The notes beneath the pieces are model-generated. The model was not told the DNA's origin. It ran no database searches and saw only the letters and a program-made list of their open reading frames with translations. From Mycoplana azooxidifex (GTDB lineage Bacteria; Pseudomonadota; Alphaproteobacteria; Rhizobiales; Rhizobiaceae): a stretch of 64,000 bases of DNA. Made by a program: the position numbers and the translations under genes. Below are positions 48,001 to 59,549 of the stretch, one piece after another; positions within the stretch are counted from its first letter, which is position 1, and every line of letters begins with the position of its first letter. The stretch covers positions 496,001-560,000 of the forward strand of contig NZ_JACIEE010000001.1 in assembly GCF_014196765.1 (NCBI RefSeq), written 5' to 3'.

Positions 48001-48858
48001 TCAGGACGCCATTCCCACCCGGTCGCGGATCATCCCGTCGAACGGCGCCTCGTATCGCGAGGGCGGAGCGACGCCGCCGACCTCGCGCTCGTGCACCACG
48101 CGGTTGCGACCGGAGACCTTGGCGAGGTAGAGCGCCCGGTCGGCATGGGAAAAGAGGTCGTCGAAATCCCGTCCCGGCACGTAATCGGCCACGCCGGCCG
48201 AAACGGTGACGGGGATGGCGCCTGCCCCGCAGGCGATCGGCCGGACCTCGATGAGGCTGCGGGCATCCTCGACCAGGCCCAGCGTCTCCTCCGGCGAAAG
48301 CCCGCACACCAGCACCGCGAACTCCTCGCCGCCGATGCGCGAAACGATGTGCCGGCCGCAGGCGAGCGAGGCGAGCCTGTCCGCCACCGAAACGATGACC
48401 TCATCGCCTGCCACGTGGCCGAGCGTGTCGTTGATCGACTTGAACCGGTCGACGTCGAAGATCGCAAGCGCTGCCGGCGACACGGCGGTCTCGATGGCTT
48501 CGAGGAAGGCGCGGCGGTTCAAAAGCCCGGACAGCGAATCCGTCCGGCTCAGGCGCTCGAACTCGGCGCGCGACAGCGCCAGCTCATAGACGGCGTGCCC
48601 GACCACATAGTAGGCGGCAAGGGCGACCGGCAGGGACACCAGCGGCGTCAATACGGTCGCGATCACCAGCGCCTGCGCCAGGTCGTAGGGAAGCAGACCC
48701 ACGGCATAGAGGACCAGATGGGCCGCGACATTGATGCTGTAGGCGAGCGCGGCAATGCGCAGGGCCATGACGACGGAACGCCGCAACACCTGCTCGCGCG
48801 AGGAAAACTCCCCAAATGCAAGCTGGTCATTCACCCAAGCTTTGACACGCTCGATCAT
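48001..48858 (-). CDS. GGDEF protein, probable diguanylate cyclase
   Basis: A 285-residue protein with two hydrophobic segments (about 30-55 and 62-90) followed by a GGDEF domain whose active-site motif reads RIGGEEF (at about residue 182), which fits an active cyclase making c-di-GMP. The RxxD inhibitory site (I-site) upstream of GGEEF is missing: the place holds C-G-R-H-I-V-S. So product feedback inhibition through that site is not expected. Starts at ATG 48858. Reads leftward, 123 bases before aqpZ. Confidence 0.9.
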   Translation of the reverse strand: MIERVKAWVNDQLAFGEFSSREQVLRRSVVMALRIAALAYSINVAAHLVLYAVGLLPYDLAQALVIATVLTPLVSLPVALAAYYVVGHAVYELALSRAEFERLSRTDSLSGLLNRRAFLEAIETAVSPAALAIFDVDRFKSINDTLGHVAGDEVIVSVADRLASLACGRHIVSRIGGEEFAVLVCGLSPEETLGLVEDARSLIEVRPIACGAGAIPVTVSAGVADYVPGRDFDDLFSHADRALYLAKVSGRNRVVHEREVGGVAPPSRYEAPFDGMIRDRVGMAS

Positions 48859-49125
48859 GTGCGGCCCCCAATGGCTCTATCTAGGACCGCCGAAGTTAAC
48901 AATCTGTTGGGAAATGCATCACCATAAGTTGCGCATCGACGCACGCTCGCGCCAAACAGCCGCGACCGAAAATGTCACCGCGGCATGCATGAACGGCATG
49001 AAAGTTATCAGGACGTCCGCGCTGCGGCATATTTGTTGTTTCACAATTGCCGAGCGTGCCTTATGAGGGGCGCGCTGCCTCCCAAGACGGCACCTGACAT
49101 TCAAGAAACAGCTGAGAGAAGATCA

Positions 49126-50430
49126 ATGAGTGACACGCCCATAACGGTGTCACCGACCGCGACGCATTCGACTACCTCCGCCGTGAATTCCCCGGCGCGT
49201 GTCCTTTTTGCAAGCCTGGTCGGTACGACCATCGAGTTTTTCGATTTCTACGTCTACGCAACAGCGGCGGTGCTCGTGTTCCCCGCGCTGTTCTTCCCCA
49301 ACAGCGATCCGACCACGGCGCTGCTCGCCTCCTTCGCCACCTTTTCGATCGCATTCTTCGCGCGCCCGCTCGGCGCCGTCGTGTTCGGCCACTATGGCGA
49401 CCGGATCGGAAGAAAGACGACGCTCGTGGCCGCCCTTCTGACGATGGGCGTTTCCACCGTGATCATTGGCCTGCTGCCGTCCTATGAGAGCATCGGCGTT
49501 TTCGCACCGCTGCTTCTGGCGCTGTGCCGGTTCGGCCAGGGCTTCGGCCTCGGCGGCGAATGGGGCGGCGCAGTGCTGCTCGCGACCGAAAACGCCCCGC
49601 CGGGCAAGCGCAGCTGGTATGGCATGTTCCCCCAACTCGGCGCGCCCGTGGGCCTGTTCCTGTCTTCGGGCGTCTTCTGGCTCCTGCTGCATTTCATGTC
49701 GCAGGAAGCGCTGCTCGCCTGGGGCTGGCGCATTCCGTTCGTGGCCTCGATCGTGCTCATCGCCGTCGGCCTGTGGGTCCGGCTGTCGATCACGGAGACC
49801 CCCGCCTTCCAGAAGGCGATCGAGAAGCACGAGCGGGTGGAAGTGCCGGTCGTGGAGCTGTTCCGCAACCACAAGCGAAGCCTGGTGCTCGGCACCTTCG
49901 TGGCGCTCGCCACCTTCGTGCTGTTCTATATCGGCTCGGCCTACCTTCTCTCCTACAACGTCAAGGTCCTGAACATCCCCTTCGTCGAGGCGCTCGAAGT
50001 GCAGCTTCTGGGCTCGGTGCTGTTCGGCCTGACCATTCCGGTCGCCGGCAAACTGGCGGAGAAGTTCGGCCGTCGCGAAATCCTGATCGCCACCACGGTC
50101 CTGATCGGCGTCTTCTCCTTCTTCCTGCCCGGTCTGATGACGAGTGGCGAGCAGGGCATCTTCATCTTTGTGATCATCGCCATGGCGCTGATGGGCATGA
50201 CCTATGGCCTGATTGGCACGGCGCTGGCCGCCCCCTTCCCGACCAAGGTCCGCTATACGGGCTCGTCGATCACCTTCAACTTCGCAGGCATCTTCGGCGC
50301 ATCGCTCGCGCCCTACATTGCGACCTATCTGCAGGCCAACTACGGCATGACCTATGTCGGCTATTACCTCGGCATCTCCGCGGTGATCACCCTCGCCTGC
50401 ATCCTGCTCTCGGGCAAGGAAGAGGTCTGA
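49126..50430 (+). CDS. MFS transporter, metabolite:H+ symporter (MHS) type
   Basis: A 434-residue twelve-helix transporter. The MHS features are IEFFDFYVYATAA near residue 35, FGHYGDRIGRK (loop 2-3 motif), GFGLGGEWGGAVLLATENAP and a REILIATT loop. ProP/ShiA-like members carry osmolytes, dicarboxylates or shikimate; the substrate cannot be read. The ATG at 49126 has GAGAGAAG upstream. It is the only plus-strand gene inside the dcw cluster region and ends in a terminator hairpin. Confidence 0.9.
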   Translation: MSDTPITVSPTATHSTTSAVNSPARVLFASLVGTTIEFFDFYVYATAAVLVFPALFFPNSDPTTALLASFATFSIAFFARPLGAVVFGHYGDRIGRKTTLVAALLTMGVSTVIIGLLPSYESIGVFAPLLLALCRFGQGFGLGGEWGGAVLLATENAPPGKRSWYGMFPQLGAPVGLFLSSGVFWLLLHFMSQEALLAWGWRIPFVASIVLIAVGLWVRLSITETPAFQKAIEKHERVEVPVVELFRNHKRSLVLGTFVALATFVLFYIGSAYLLSYNVKVLNIPFVEALEVQLLGSVLFGLTIPVAGKLAEKFGRREILIATTVLIGVFSFFLPGLMTSGEQGIFIFVIIAMALMGMTYGLIGTALAAPFPTKVRYTGSSITFNFAGIFGASLAPYIATYLQANYGMTYVGYYLGISAVITLACILLSGKEEV

Positions 50431-50460
50431 GCTTCGGCTGATTCGACACCCGAAAACGAC

Positions 50461-50494
50461 AAACGCCGCGGCAACCACCGCGGCGTCTTTGTTT
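50461..50494 (+). terminator. Terminator after MFS transporter
   Basis: An 8-base stem CGCCGCGG/CCGCGGCG with a 6-base loop at 50464-50485, followed by TCTTTGTTT. It lies about 30 bases after the stop. Confidence 0.8.
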
Positions 50495-50536
50495 GCCGGT
50501 GAACGCGTTCTTGTCGGGCGCTCCCTATCCGCGTCT

Positions 50537-50645
50537 CCCCGGACCTGATCCGGGGTCCAGCGGCACCGCGTCTGCGGTGCGAAAGAATCTATTGCGCGCA
50601 AGGACTTGCGCGCGCTGGATGCCGGCTCGGAGGCCGGCATGACGG
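50537..50645. repeat. Mosaic of four hairpins, dispersed-repeat type
   Basis: Four hairpins in 105 bases: CCCCGGA/TCCGGGG (50537-50555), GCACCGC/GCGGTGC (50563-50580), GCGCGC-containing (50594-50613) and ATGCCGGC/GCCGGCAT (50619-50640), with an outer CCAGC/GCTGG pair. It lies between convergent genes. Its pattern resembles short intergenic repeats scattered in rhizobial and other alphaproteobacterial genomes. Confidence 0.7.
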
Positions 50646-50758
50646 TTCCATTTGGTGACCCGTTCGAAGAAATAACGACCCGGAATAAGGCATCTTGTCA
50701 GCGGTCAGCCGTAGCGGAAATGTCCACGGCGTTCTCTACCAATGAACCGCTTCCGCGT

Positions 50759-51733
50759 TCAGGCCGTCGCCCGGCCCAAGAACTCCCGCACCTCGTAGCC
50801 GGGCATGAACTTGCCGACCCGCTTGATTTCCCACTGCAGCATCACGCCGGAATGCTCCAGGACGCGCGAGCGCACGGTCTCGCCCAGGTATTCCAGCTCG
50901 TAGCCGGTCGCCTGGCCGGTATTGATCATGAAATTGCAGTGCATGGGGGACATCTGCGCCCCGCCGATCATCAGCCCGCGGCAGCCGGCCTCGTCGATCA
51001 GCTTCCAGGCCGAATGGCCTTCCGGGTTCTTGAAGGTCGAGCCGCCGGTCTTTTCACGGATCGGCTGCACCGTCTCGCGGTGCTGGCGCACCGCGTCCAT
51101 TTTCGTGCGGATCTCGGTCCTGTCGCCCGTCTGCCCCTGGAAGACGGCGTGGGTGAAGATGAGGCCCTCGGGCGCCTTGGAATGGCGATAGCTGTAGCCC
51201 ATGTCGGCGTTGGACAGGACATAGGTCTTGCCCTTGCGGTCGACCGCATTCACCTCGACGACGAGGTCCTTCGTCTCGCCGCCATTGGCGCCGGCGTTCA
51301 TCCTGAGCGCGCCGCCGACCGAACCCGGGATGCCGTAGAGGAACTCGAAGCCGGCGATGCCGTTGTCGAGCGCCATGGCGGCGATGTTCTTGTCCGGGCA
51401 GATGGCGCCCGCCTTGATCCTGTTGTCGCCTTCAAGCTCCAGGTCGCCGAACCCCTTGGCCGAAAGGCGGATGACGACGCCGGGGATGCCGCCGTCGCGC
51501 ACCAGAAGGTTCGAGCCGACGCCGACCACCATCAGCGGCACTTCCTCGGGCAAAAGCTTGAGGAAGGTGACCAGGTCATCGGTGTCGTGCGGCTGGAACA
51601 TCACTTCCGCCAGCCCGCCGGCCCGGAACCAGGTGACGCGATCCATCGGCGCGTCAGGCGTCAGCCGTCCCCGCACGTCCTTCAGGCCGTCGCCCAGCGA
51701 CGCCAGCAGTTTCTCGCCATCCACCTGCTTCAT
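50759..51733 (-). CDS. murB: UDP-N-acetylenolpyruvoylglucosamine reductase
   Basis: A 324-residue flavoenzyme that makes UDP-MurNAc. FAD-binding motifs: [12 protein letters not shown] and [20 protein letters not shown]. The active-site segment GGSTFKNP is also present. ATG at 51733 overlaps the murC stop by 4 bases (ATGA). It is the last gene of the right-hand dcw unit before the interruption. Confidence 0.96.
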   Translation of the reverse strand: MKQVDGEKLLASLGDGLKDVRGRLTPDAPMDRVTWFRAGGLAEVMFQPHDTDDLVTFLKLLPEEVPLMVVGVGSNLLVRDGGIPGVVIRLSAKGFGDLELEGDNRIKAGAICPDKNIAAMALDNGIAGFEFLYGIPGSVGGALRMNAGANGGETKDLVVEVNAVDRKGKTYVLSNADMGYSYRHSKAPEGLIFTHAVFQGQTGDRTEIRTKMDAVRQHRETVQPIREKTGGSTFKNPEGHSAWKLIDEAGCRGLMIGGAQMSPMHCNFMINTGQATGYELEYLGETVRSRVLEHSGVMLQWEIKRVGKFMPGYEVREFLGRATA

Positions 51734-53145
51734 GCCGTTATTCCCGAAATGCCTGCCAGTTCCTTCGGCAGCGCCGCCGCCCAATAGGTTATGCTACCTG
51801 CACCCAAGAGAACCACAAAGTCGCCGGGCCTGGCAATGGCGCCAATGGTGGAGGCCAGTTCGTCCGGCCCTTCGAGGTAGCGTGCGTCGCGATGTCCGCC
51901 GGACTTGATCCGCGAGACCAGCGTCTCGGCGCTCACGCCCTCGATCGGCTCCTCGCCTGCCGCATAGATCGGCGCGATCATGACCGTGTCGGCATCGTTG
52001 AAGCAGCCGGCGAACTCCTCGAACAGGCTGTGCACGCGCGAATAGCGGTGTGGCTGGTGGATAGCGACGATGCGCCCCTGGCAGGCCTCGCGCGCCGCGC
52101 GCAGCACCGCCTTGATCTCGACGGGGTGGTGGGCGTAGTCGTCATAGACCGATACGTCGTTCCAGGTGCCGGTCAGCGTGAAGCGCCGCTTGACGCCGCT
52201 GAAGGACGCGATGCCGCGGGCGATGTCCTCGGGCTTGATGCCGAGTCGCTGGGCGACGGCGATCGCCGCGGTCGCGTTGGAAACGTTGTGGCGGCCGGGC
52301 ATCGGCAGGCGAAGGTCCTTCAGTTCGATCACCTGGCCGGTGCGACGCCGGCGGATCTCGACGTCGAAGACCGAGGTCGCTCCGTCCATGCGGATATTGC
52401 CGAAGCGCACGTCGGCCTGCGGGTTCTCGCCGTAGGTGATGACCTTGCGGTCCTCGATACGGCTGACCATGGACTGCACTTCCGGATGATCGAGGCACAT
52501 CACCCCGAAGCCGTAGAATGGCACGTTCTCGACGAACTGGCGGAAGGCGGCGCGCACCGCATCGAAATTGCCGTAGTGGTCGAGATGCTCGGGGTCGATA
52601 TTGGTCACGACCGCGACGTCGGCGGGCAGCTTCAGGAAGGTGCCGTCGGACTCGTCCGCCTCGACCACCATCCACTCGCCCTCGCCCATCCGCGCATTGG
52701 TGCCGTAGGCGTTGATGATGCCGCCGTTGATGACGGTCGGATCAAGCCCGCCGGCTTCCAAAAGGGCCGCGACCATCGACGTCGTGGTGGTCTTGCCGTG
52801 CGTGCCGCCGATCGCGATCGCGTTGCGGAACCGCATCAGCTCGGCCAGCATCTCGGCCCGCCGCACCACCGGCAGCAGTTTCTCGCGCGCGGCGATCAGT
52901 TCGGGATTGTCCTTCTTGATGGCGGTCGACACCACCACCACTTCGGCGTCGCCGATGTTATCCGCCTTGTGGCCGACGAACACGCTGATGCCCTTGTCGC
53001 GCAGCCGCTGCACGTTGGCGCTGTCGGACTGGTCGGAACCCTGCACGCGGTGGCCGAGATTGTGCAGCACTTCGGCGATGCCGCTCATGCCGATCCCGCC
53101 GATCCCGATGAAATGAACGAGCCCTATGCTCTTCGGCATCTTCAT
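51730..53145 (-). CDS. murC: UDP-N-acetylmuramate-L-alanine ligase
   Basis: A 471-residue Mur ligase that adds L-Ala to UDP-MurNAc. An N-terminal UDP-binding [12 protein letters not shown] motif, the P-loop GTHGKTTTT and the central DEYD-like [11 protein letters not shown] are visible, with DDYAHHP in the C-terminal domain. It overlaps murG (4 bases) and murB (4 bases), so translation is coupled. Confidence 0.97.
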   Translation of the reverse strand: MKMPKSIGLVHFIGIGGIGMSGIAEVLHNLGHRVQGSDQSDSANVQRLRDKGISVFVGHKADNIGDAEVVVVSTAIKKDNPELIAAREKLLPVVRRAEMLAELMRFRNAIAIGGTHGKTTTTSMVAALLEAGGLDPTVINGGIINAYGTNARMGEGEWMVVEADESDGTFLKLPADVAVVTNIDPEHLDHYGNFDAVRAAFRQFVENVPFYGFGVMCLDHPEVQSMVSRIEDRKVITYGENPQADVRFGNIRMDGATSVFDVEIRRRRTGQVIELKDLRLPMPGRHNVSNATAAIAVAQRLGIKPEDIARGIASFSGVKRRFTLTGTWNDVSVYDDYAHHPVEIKAVLRAAREACQGRIVAIHQPHRYSRVHSLFEEFAGCFNDADTVMIAPIYAAGEEPIEGVSAETLVSRIKSGGHRDARYLEGPDELASTIGAIARPGDFVVLLGAGSITYWAAALPKELAGISGITA

Positions 53146-54266
53146 GGCCGTTCTCCCTTGAATTCTGCGATCGTCCTGCCGCCCGCAATAGCCTCTACCA
53201 TGTCGGCGAGCAAGCGCGCGGCAGCCGGCTTTCCGGTCTTTCGGGCGTTCGCAGCCATCTCCGCCATGCGCTCGGGCTGCTTCATCGCCTCGCCGATGAT
53301 CATCGACAGCTTTTCCGGCGAAAGTTCGGACTGGGCGATCACCTTTGCCCCGCCCTGGGCTGCAAGGGCCGCCGCATTGGCTGCCTGGTCATGGTCCAGC
53401 GCGTAGGGATAGGGCACGAGCACCGCCGGCCGGCCGATCACCGAAAGCTCGGAGACGGTCGAGGCGCCGGAGCGGCAGATCACCAGATGCGCACCTGCGA
53501 GCCGTTCGGCCATGTCGCCGAAGAACGGTGAGACCTCCGCCGGCACGGCAAGCTTTGCGTAGATCGCCTCCACGCCCTCGCGGTCTTCCGGCCGGGCCTG
53601 CTGGGTGATGTGCAGCCGTGCCCGCTTGTGCTCGCCGAGCCGGCAGATCGCCTGCGGCACAGCCTTGGAGAAGAACTGCGCGCCCTGGCTGCCGCCGAAC
53701 ACGACGAGGCGGAACGCGTCGTCGGCCACGGACGGATGGTAGGGAACGTCCGACGCGGCCAGAACTGCCGGCCGCACCGGGTTTCCGGTCGTCACCGTCT
53801 TGGATGCATAGGGCCCTTCGCTATCCGGCAGGAAGCCGCCGGCGATCGCCTTGACGCGAGCGGCCAGCGCCTTGTTTGCGCGCCCCATCACCGCGTTCTG
53901 CTCGTGGATCATCGAGGGAATGCCCATGCCGGTCGCAGCCAGCAGCGGCGGCAGCGTCGGGTAGCCGCCGAAGCCGACGACGGCGGCGGGCCGCAGCCGC
54001 GCCATCAGCCGCCGCGCCGCGCGCAGGCCCTTCCACAGGGTCCAGAGCGAGGACACCACCTTCACCGGGTTCTTCGAGCCGATCGTCGCGGACGGCACCA
54101 CATGGATCTCGTCGGCCGGAAACTTTCCGGCGAAGCGCTCGGCCCGGCTGTCGGTGACGAGATGCACCGACCAGCCGCCGGCCTTCAGTTCGTGCGCCAG
54201 CGCCTCGGCAGGAAAGAGATGGCCGCCGGTCCCGCCTGCGGCCAGCAGGATGATACCCTTCGTCAT
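53142..54266 (-). CDS. murG: UDP-GlcNAc:lipid I N-acetylglucosaminyltransferase
   Basis: A 374-residue GT28 glycosyltransferase that converts lipid I to lipid II on the inner face of the membrane. [15 protein letters not shown] at the start, [11 protein letters not shown] in the middle and the UDP-binding [12 protein letters not shown] motif are visible. It begins 4 bases after the ftsW stop and overlaps murC by 4. Confidence 0.97.
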   Translation of the reverse strand: MTKGIILLAAGGTGGHLFPAEALAHELKAGGWSVHLVTDSRAERFAGKFPADEIHVVPSATIGSKNPVKVVSSLWTLWKGLRAARRLMARLRPAAVVGFGGYPTLPPLLAATGMGIPSMIHEQNAVMGRANKALAARVKAIAGGFLPDSEGPYASKTVTTGNPVRPAVLAASDVPYHPSVADDAFRLVVFGGSQGAQFFSKAVPQAICRLGEHKRARLHITQQARPEDREGVEAIYAKLAVPAEVSPFFGDMAERLAGAHLVICRSGASTVSELSVIGRPAVLVPYPYALDHDQAANAAALAAQGGAKVIAQSELSPEKLSMIIGEAMKQPERMAEMAANARKTGKPAAARLLADMVEAIAGGRTIAEFKGERP

Positions 54267-54270
54267 GCGC

Positions 54271-55425
54271 TCACTCCGCCGGCGCCATCATGCCGGAGCG
54301 GAACAGGCTCCGCTCGGTGGCGCGCTTCTCCGGACGGTGGCGCGTCAGCGCCAGGATGAAGCCGGCGGTCACGCAGATCGCCGTCATCGACGATCCGCCA
54401 TAGGAGATCAGCGGCAGGGTCATGCCCTTGGCCGGCAGCAATTCGAGGTTCACGCCGACATTGATCATCGACTGGGTGCCGATCAGCAGCACCAGCCCCG
54501 CCACGGCGAACCGGGCGAAGTCGTTGCGCTCCTTGAAGGCATGGTTCAGGCCGCGCAGCACGACGAAGGCGAAGACGGCGACGATGACCATGCAGAAGAT
54601 GATGCCGAACTCCTCGGCCGCCACCGAGAAGATGAAGTCGGTATGGCTGTCGGGGATGATCCGCTTGACCACGCCCTCGCCCGGCCCCTTGCCGAACCAG
54701 TCGCCGCGGATGATCGCCTCGCGGGCGGTGTCGACCTGGAACGTGTCGCCCTCGCCGGTGAGGAACCGGTCGATACGGCCGGCCACGTGGTCGAACAGGT
54801 AGTAGGCCGAGACGAAGCCGCCCAGCGCGACACCGCCGAGCAGAATGATCCAGATCCACGGCATGCCGGCCATGAAGAACATGCCGCCCCAGACCGCTGT
54901 GACCAGGATGGTCTGGCCGAGGTCCGGCTGCGCCACCAGCAGGGCCGCGACGATGCCGAACAAGAGGATGGAGAAGAGGTTCCCGGGAATTTCCGGCTGG
55001 CGGGCGTGCTCGGAAAACAGCCACGCGCAGATGACGACGAAGGCAGGCTTCATGAACTCGGAGGGCTGGATCGACAGGCTGCCGATCGACAGCCACCGCC
55101 GCGCCCCCTTCACTTCCACCCCGAAGAACAGCGCCAGCACCATGGCTGCCAGCGACACGACCAGCAGGATCGCCGCCGCCCGCCGCACCTGCCGGGGCGT
55201 GAGGAACGAGATCGCCACCATTGTTGCGATGGCCGGCAACAGGAAGAACGCATGACGCTTGACGAAATGGAAGCTGTCGAGATTGAGCCGCTCGGCCACC
55301 GCCGGGCTTGCGGCGAAGGACAGCATGAAGCCGATCCCCATCAGAAGGATGAAGGCGGCGAGAAAGAACCTGTCTATCGTCCAGAACCAATCGGCAACCG
55401 GACCACGCTCGGCACGACTAACCAT
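54271..55425 (-). CDS. ftsW: SEDS peptidoglycan polymerase FtsW
   Basis: A 384-residue membrane protein with about ten membrane segments. SEDS motifs: [22 protein letters not shown] and the conserved [17 protein letters not shown] near the C-terminus. It polymerises septal glycan together with FtsI. The frame is open upstream, but ATG at 55425 (GGGGG about 7 bases before) gives the family-like start. It begins 11 bases after murD. Confidence 0.95.
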   Translation of the reverse strand: MVSRAERGPVADWFWTIDRFFLAAFILLMGIGFMLSFAASPAVAERLNLDSFHFVKRHAFFLLPAIATMVAISFLTPRQVRRAAAILLVVSLAAMVLALFFGVEVKGARRWLSIGSLSIQPSEFMKPAFVVICAWLFSEHARQPEIPGNLFSILLFGIVAALLVAQPDLGQTILVTAVWGGMFFMAGMPWIWIILLGGVALGGFVSAYYLFDHVAGRIDRFLTGEGDTFQVDTAREAIIRGDWFGKGPGEGVVKRIIPDSHTDFIFSVAAEEFGIIFCMVIVAVFAFVVLRGLNHAFKERNDFARFAVAGLVLLIGTQSMINVGVNLELLPAKGMTLPLISYGGSSMTAICVTAGFILALTRHRPEKRATERSLFRSGMMAPAE

Positions 55426-55436
55426 GGCATATCCCC

Positions 55437-56840
55437 CTAACCGTTGGTCTCGATCAGCATTTCTACGCCCGCAACGGCCGCGACATGGCCGACGAAGGCG
55501 TCGCCCCTGATCTCGAAGTTCTTGTACTGGTCGAAGCTTGCGCAAGCCGGAGACAGCAGCACCGCCACCGGTCCTCTTGCATCGCCTGCCGCATCCGTCG
55601 CCGCATGCGCCACCGCGCGCTCCAGCGTGCTGGAAATCTCGTAGGGCACCTGCTCGCCCAGCGTCGCGGCAAAGGCGGCGGCCGCCTCGCCGATCAAATA
55701 GGCCTTGGCAATCTTCGGGAAGAAACCTGAGAGGCTGGTGATGCCCCCCTCCTTCGGCAACCCGCCGGCGATCCAGTAAATACGGTCGTAGCTGGACAGC
55801 GCGGGTGCCGCCGCATCCGCATTGGTCGCCTTGCTGTCGTTGACGAAGACGACATGGCCCTTGCGCCCCACCGGCTGCATGCGGTGCTTCAGCCCCGGGA
55901 AGGAGGCGAGCCCTCTGCGGATCTCGTCCTCGCTGAGCCCTACCGCAAGGCAGGCGGCGATCGCCGCTGCCGCGTTCTGGGCATTGTGGCCGCCCCGCAG
56001 CGTCTGGATGTCGGAAAGGTCGGCGATCGGGCGCGACGTGCCGCCATGGGCGAGCAGGATGTGTCCACCCTCGGCGTACAGACCGTCGGCCAGCGGCTGG
56101 CGGCGCGAGACGCGCACCACCTTCGTGCCAGAGCGCTCGATCCGGTCGGCGATCAGCGCCGTGAAGCTGTCGTCGACGGCGACGATCGCCGTGTCGCTGC
56201 CGGCGACGAGGCGTTCCTTGATGTCGGCATAGTGCTGCATCGTCCCATGCCGATCGAGATGGTCCGGCGTCAGGTTGAGAAGGATGCCGGCCGTCGGATC
56301 GATGGTGGGGGAGAGGTCGATCTGGTAGGACGAGCACTCGACGACATAGAAGCGGCCGGCCTTCGGCGGATCGAGCGTCAGCACCGCCGTGCCGATATTG
56401 CCGCCCAGTTGCGTGTCGCGGCCGCTCGCCTTCAGGACATGGGCGATCAACGCCGTCGTGGTCGACTTGCCGTTGGTGCCGGTGATCGCGATGAACGGGC
56501 TGTCGGGCGCATGCGCCCGCCGCTCGCGCACGAACAGTTCGACGTCGCCGACGATCTCGACGCCGGCGGCCCGTGCCAGGTCCACGCTCCAGTGCGGCTT
56601 CGGATGGGTCAGCGGCACGCCCGGCGACAGCACGAAGGACGAAATCCCGCTCCAGTCGATCTGGTGCAGGTCGGCGGTCGGAATTCCGGCGGCCGCAGCC
56701 TTTGCGACACTGTCCGGATTGTCGTCCCAGGCCGTAACATTGGCGCCGCCCTCGACCAGCGCCTGGGCGGTAGCAAGCCCCGAGCCACCGAGGCCGAAGA
56801 GCGCGACGTTCCTGTTCCTGAGCGTGGTGACGGGGATCAT
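55437..56840 (-). CDS. murD: UDP-N-acetylmuramoylalanine-D-glutamate ligase
   Basis: A 467-residue Mur ligase adding D-Glu. P-loop [23 protein letters not shown] and [10 protein letters not shown] are visible. The N-terminal [13 protein letters not shown] binds UDP-substrate. It starts 4 bases after mraY. Confident. Confidence 0.97.
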   Translation of the reverse strand: MIPVTTLRNRNVALFGLGGSGLATAQALVEGGANVTAWDDNPDSVAKAAAAGIPTADLHQIDWSGISSFVLSPGVPLTHPKPHWSVDLARAAGVEIVGDVELFVRERRAHAPDSPFIAITGTNGKSTTTALIAHVLKASGRDTQLGGNIGTAVLTLDPPKAGRFYVVECSSYQIDLSPTIDPTAGILLNLTPDHLDRHGTMQHYADIKERLVAGSDTAIVAVDDSFTALIADRIERSGTKVVRVSRRQPLADGLYAEGGHILLAHGGTSRPIADLSDIQTLRGGHNAQNAAAAIAACLAVGLSEDEIRRGLASFPGLKHRMQPVGRKGHVVFVNDSKATNADAAAPALSSYDRIYWIAGGLPKEGGITSLSGFFPKIAKAYLIGEAAAAFAATLGEQVPYEISSTLERAVAHAATDAAGDARGPVAVLLSPACASFDQYKNFEIRGDAFVGHVAAVAGVEMLIETNG

Positions 56841-56844
56841 GGCC

Positions 56845-57945
56845 TTACCGCAGCTTCAGCGTCGAAAGACCGACGAGAGCGAGGATCACGGCGATGATCC
56901 AGAAGCGGATCACCACCTGGCTCTCAGTCCAGCCCTTCTTCTCGAAGTGATGGTGGATCGGCGCCATCAGGAAGACGCGCTTGCCGGTGAGCTTGAAGGA
57001 GCCGACCTGGATGATGACCGACAGCGTCTCGATGACGAACAGGCCGCCGATGATCGCCATGACGACCTCATGCTTGGTGGCGACCGCGACCGTGCCGATC
57101 AGGCCGCCGAGCGCCAGCGAACCGGTGTCGCCCATGAAGATCGCAGCCGGCGGCGCGTTGAACCAGAGGAAGCCGAGGCCCGCACCGATCACGGCGCCGA
57201 GGATGACGGCGAGTTCGCCGGTGCCGGGCACGAAATGGATCTGCAGGTAGTTGGCGAACACCGCGTTGCCGGCGAGATAGGCGATGATGCCAAAGGAGGC
57301 GGCCGAGATCATCACCGGCACGGTCGCAAGCCCGTCCAGCCCGTCGGTGAGGTTCACCGCGTTGCCGGCGCCGACGATGACGAAGCCACCGAAGAGCACG
57401 AAGAAGATGCCCAGGTCGAGCACGAAGCCCTTGACGAAGGGAAAGGCGATCGAGGTGCCGAGCTCCGATCCCGCCACTCCGGAGGAAACCGCCGCGCGCA
57501 TCATGAAATAGGTGGCAATGCCGGCGATGACGAACTCGAGCCCGAGCCGCGCCTTGCCGGAAAAGCCCTTGTCGGTCTGCTTGGTCACCTTCAGGTAGTC
57601 GTCATAGAAGCCGATCGCGCCGAAGCCGAGGGTGACGAGCAGCGTCGCCACCACGTAGATGTTCGACAGGTCCGCCCACAGGAGCGAGCTTCCGACGATG
57701 CCGGCGAGGATCATGATCCCGCCCATCGTCGGCGTGCCGGCCTTCTTGAAATGGGTTTGCGGTCCGTCGGCACGGATCGGCTGGCCCTTGCCCTGGCGCA
57801 CCCTGAGCGAGGCGATGATCGCCGGCCCGAACAGGAAGACGATAGTGGCCGAGGTGAACAACGCTGCGCCGGTGCGGAACGTGATGTAGCGGAACAGGTT
57901 GAAGACCTGAAGTTCGTCCGCCAGTTCGACAAGCCAAAGCAGCAT
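56845..57945 (-). CDS. mraY: Phospho-MurNAc-pentapeptide transferase
   Basis: A 366-residue membrane enzyme with ten membrane segments that makes lipid I. Signature motifs: [28 protein letters not shown] and the HHHFEKKGW motif near the C-terminus. It lies after a 170-base spacer from murF and continues into murD. Confidence 0.97.
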   Translation of the reverse strand: MLLWLVELADELQVFNLFRYITFRTGAALFTSATIVFLFGPAIIASLRVRQGKGQPIRADGPQTHFKKAGTPTMGGIMILAGIVGSSLLWADLSNIYVVATLLVTLGFGAIGFYDDYLKVTKQTDKGFSGKARLGLEFVIAGIATYFMMRAAVSSGVAGSELGTSIAFPFVKGFVLDLGIFFVLFGGFVIVGAGNAVNLTDGLDGLATVPVMISAASFGIIAYLAGNAVFANYLQIHFVPGTGELAVILGAVIGAGLGFLWFNAPPAAIFMGDTGSLALGGLIGTVAVATKHEVVMAIIGGLFVIETLSVIIQVGSFKLTGKRVFLMAPIHHHFEKKGWTESQVVIRFWIIAVILALVGLSTLKLR

Positions 57946-58115
57946 TCGTGACCTTTCCCCAAAGGTTTTGCGGGCGTGGCGGCCGGACGGTTAAAGATCG
58001 TCCCGGCGCGGGACCGCGATAAATTCAGAACCGGAGACCGCAAGGGCCGGATCGCCCCGCATTCCCCTCTATGCCAATCGTCGAAACGCCGCGAACCCCG
58101 AGGGGCCGCGGCGCA

Positions 58116-59549
58116 TCATTCGGCGCGCTCCGTGTCGGAGAATGCCTCGAACTTGTCAAGCAAAGCCGACACGACACGGCTGAATTCGGCCGATTTCGAC
58201 GACTTGACCACAAGCACGTCCCCCGGTCGCACCGCTTCCAGCACGAATTTCCGCATTCCCTCGGCGTCGTCGCGGTATTCCACCCGCGCCGTCTCGCCGA
58301 TCGCATCGCGCAGCGCCACCATCTCCGGACCGCCGATCCAGACGTCCTCGATCCCGGCTTCCGCAAGCGGGGCGGCCAGTTCGGCGTGCACCTGCTCGGA
58401 GAACGCGCCCATTTCCAGCATGTCGCCGAGGACGGCGATCTTCCGGCCGCCGGGGCCGGGAACCGTGTCGCGCAGAAGCGCGATCGCCGCCCGCATCGAG
58501 GCGGGGTTCGCGTTGTAACTGTCATCGATCAGTGTGAGGAAGCCGCCGTCGATCGCAAGCCGATAGCGCCGTCCCCGCCCCTTTTCCGGCTGCATGGTCG
58601 AAAGCGCATGCATGACGTTTTCGATGTCGGCGCCGGCGAGATGAGCCGCGCCGAGGACGGCGACCGCATTTTCCGCGATATGACGGCCCGGCGCGCCCAT
58701 CGGGATCTCCAGGGTCTGCCCGCCGATTGCGGCCCACAGCACGCTGCCCTGCGCGCCGGCCACGTATTCGATCAGCTTGAACTCTGCTGATGGGTCGGCG
58801 CCAAAGGTGTGGACGTGCTCTACGCCTGCCGCCTTCGCCGCCTGCTCGAGCACCGGAAACTGCGCGTTGTCGCGATTGAGCAGCGCATGGCCGCCCGGCA
58901 CCAGTCCCTCGAAGATCTCCGCCTTGGCGGTCGCGATCTCCTCGAGGCTTGCAAAATTGCCGAGATGGGCAGCCGCGATCGTCGTCACGATCGCCACGTG
59001 CGGGCGCACCATCTTCGCCAGCGGCCGGATCTCGTCGGCATGGTTCATGCCGATCTCGAACACGCCGTAGGCCGTGTTCTCCGGCATGCGCGCCAGCGTC
59101 AGCGGCACGCCCCAGTGGTTGTTGAACGAGGCGACGGAGGCATGCACGGGACCGCAGGCCGAAAGCGAATGGCGCAGCATCTCCTTGGTCGTGGTCTTGC
59201 CGACCGAGCCGGTCACGGCGATCACCTTGGCGGCACTGCGGTCGCGCGCCGCGCAGCCGAGGTCGGTCAACGCCTGCAGCACGTCGTCGACCACCAGCAT
59301 CGGCGCCGTCAGGCGGCCGAGCGCCGGCAGCTTTCCCTCTGATACGACGAGGAGGACTGCACCGTTGGCATGGGCGAGGCTTGCGAAATCATGTCCGTCC
59401 ACCCGGTCGCCCTTGATGGCGAAGAAGGCTTCGCCGGGGCCGATCGAGCGGCTGTCGATGGAGATGCCGGCAATGCCGGCCGGCATGTGTCCGACCGGGC
59501 GGCCATGGGTGGCCGCGATCAGGTCGGGGATTGTCCAGAGCAGGGTCAA
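58116..59549 (-). CDS. murF: UDP-MurNAc-tripeptide-D-alanyl-D-alanine ligase
   Basis: A 477-residue Mur ligase adding D-Ala-D-Ala. P-loop [23 protein letters not shown] and [11 protein letters not shown] are visible. It overlaps murE by 4 bases (ATGA). A 170-base non-coding spacer with GC-rich inverted repeats follows before mraY. Confidence 0.97.
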   Translation of the reverse strand: MTLLWTIPDLIAATHGRPVGHMPAGIAGISIDSRSIGPGEAFFAIKGDRVDGHDFASLAHANGAVLLVVSEGKLPALGRLTAPMLVVDDVLQALTDLGCAARDRSAAKVIAVTGSVGKTTTKEMLRHSLSACGPVHASVASFNNHWGVPLTLARMPENTAYGVFEIGMNHADEIRPLAKMVRPHVAIVTTIAAAHLGNFASLEEIATAKAEIFEGLVPGGHALLNRDNAQFPVLEQAAKAAGVEHVHTFGADPSAEFKLIEYVAGAQGSVLWAAIGGQTLEIPMGAPGRHIAENAVAVLGAAHLAGADIENVMHALSTMQPEKGRGRRYRLAIDGGFLTLIDDSYNANPASMRAAIALLRDTVPGPGGRKIAVLGDMLEMGAFSEQVHAELAAPLAEAGIEDVWIGGPEMVALRDAIGETARVEYRDDAEGMRKFVLEAVRPGDVLVVKSSKSAEFSRVVSALLDKFEAFSDTERAE

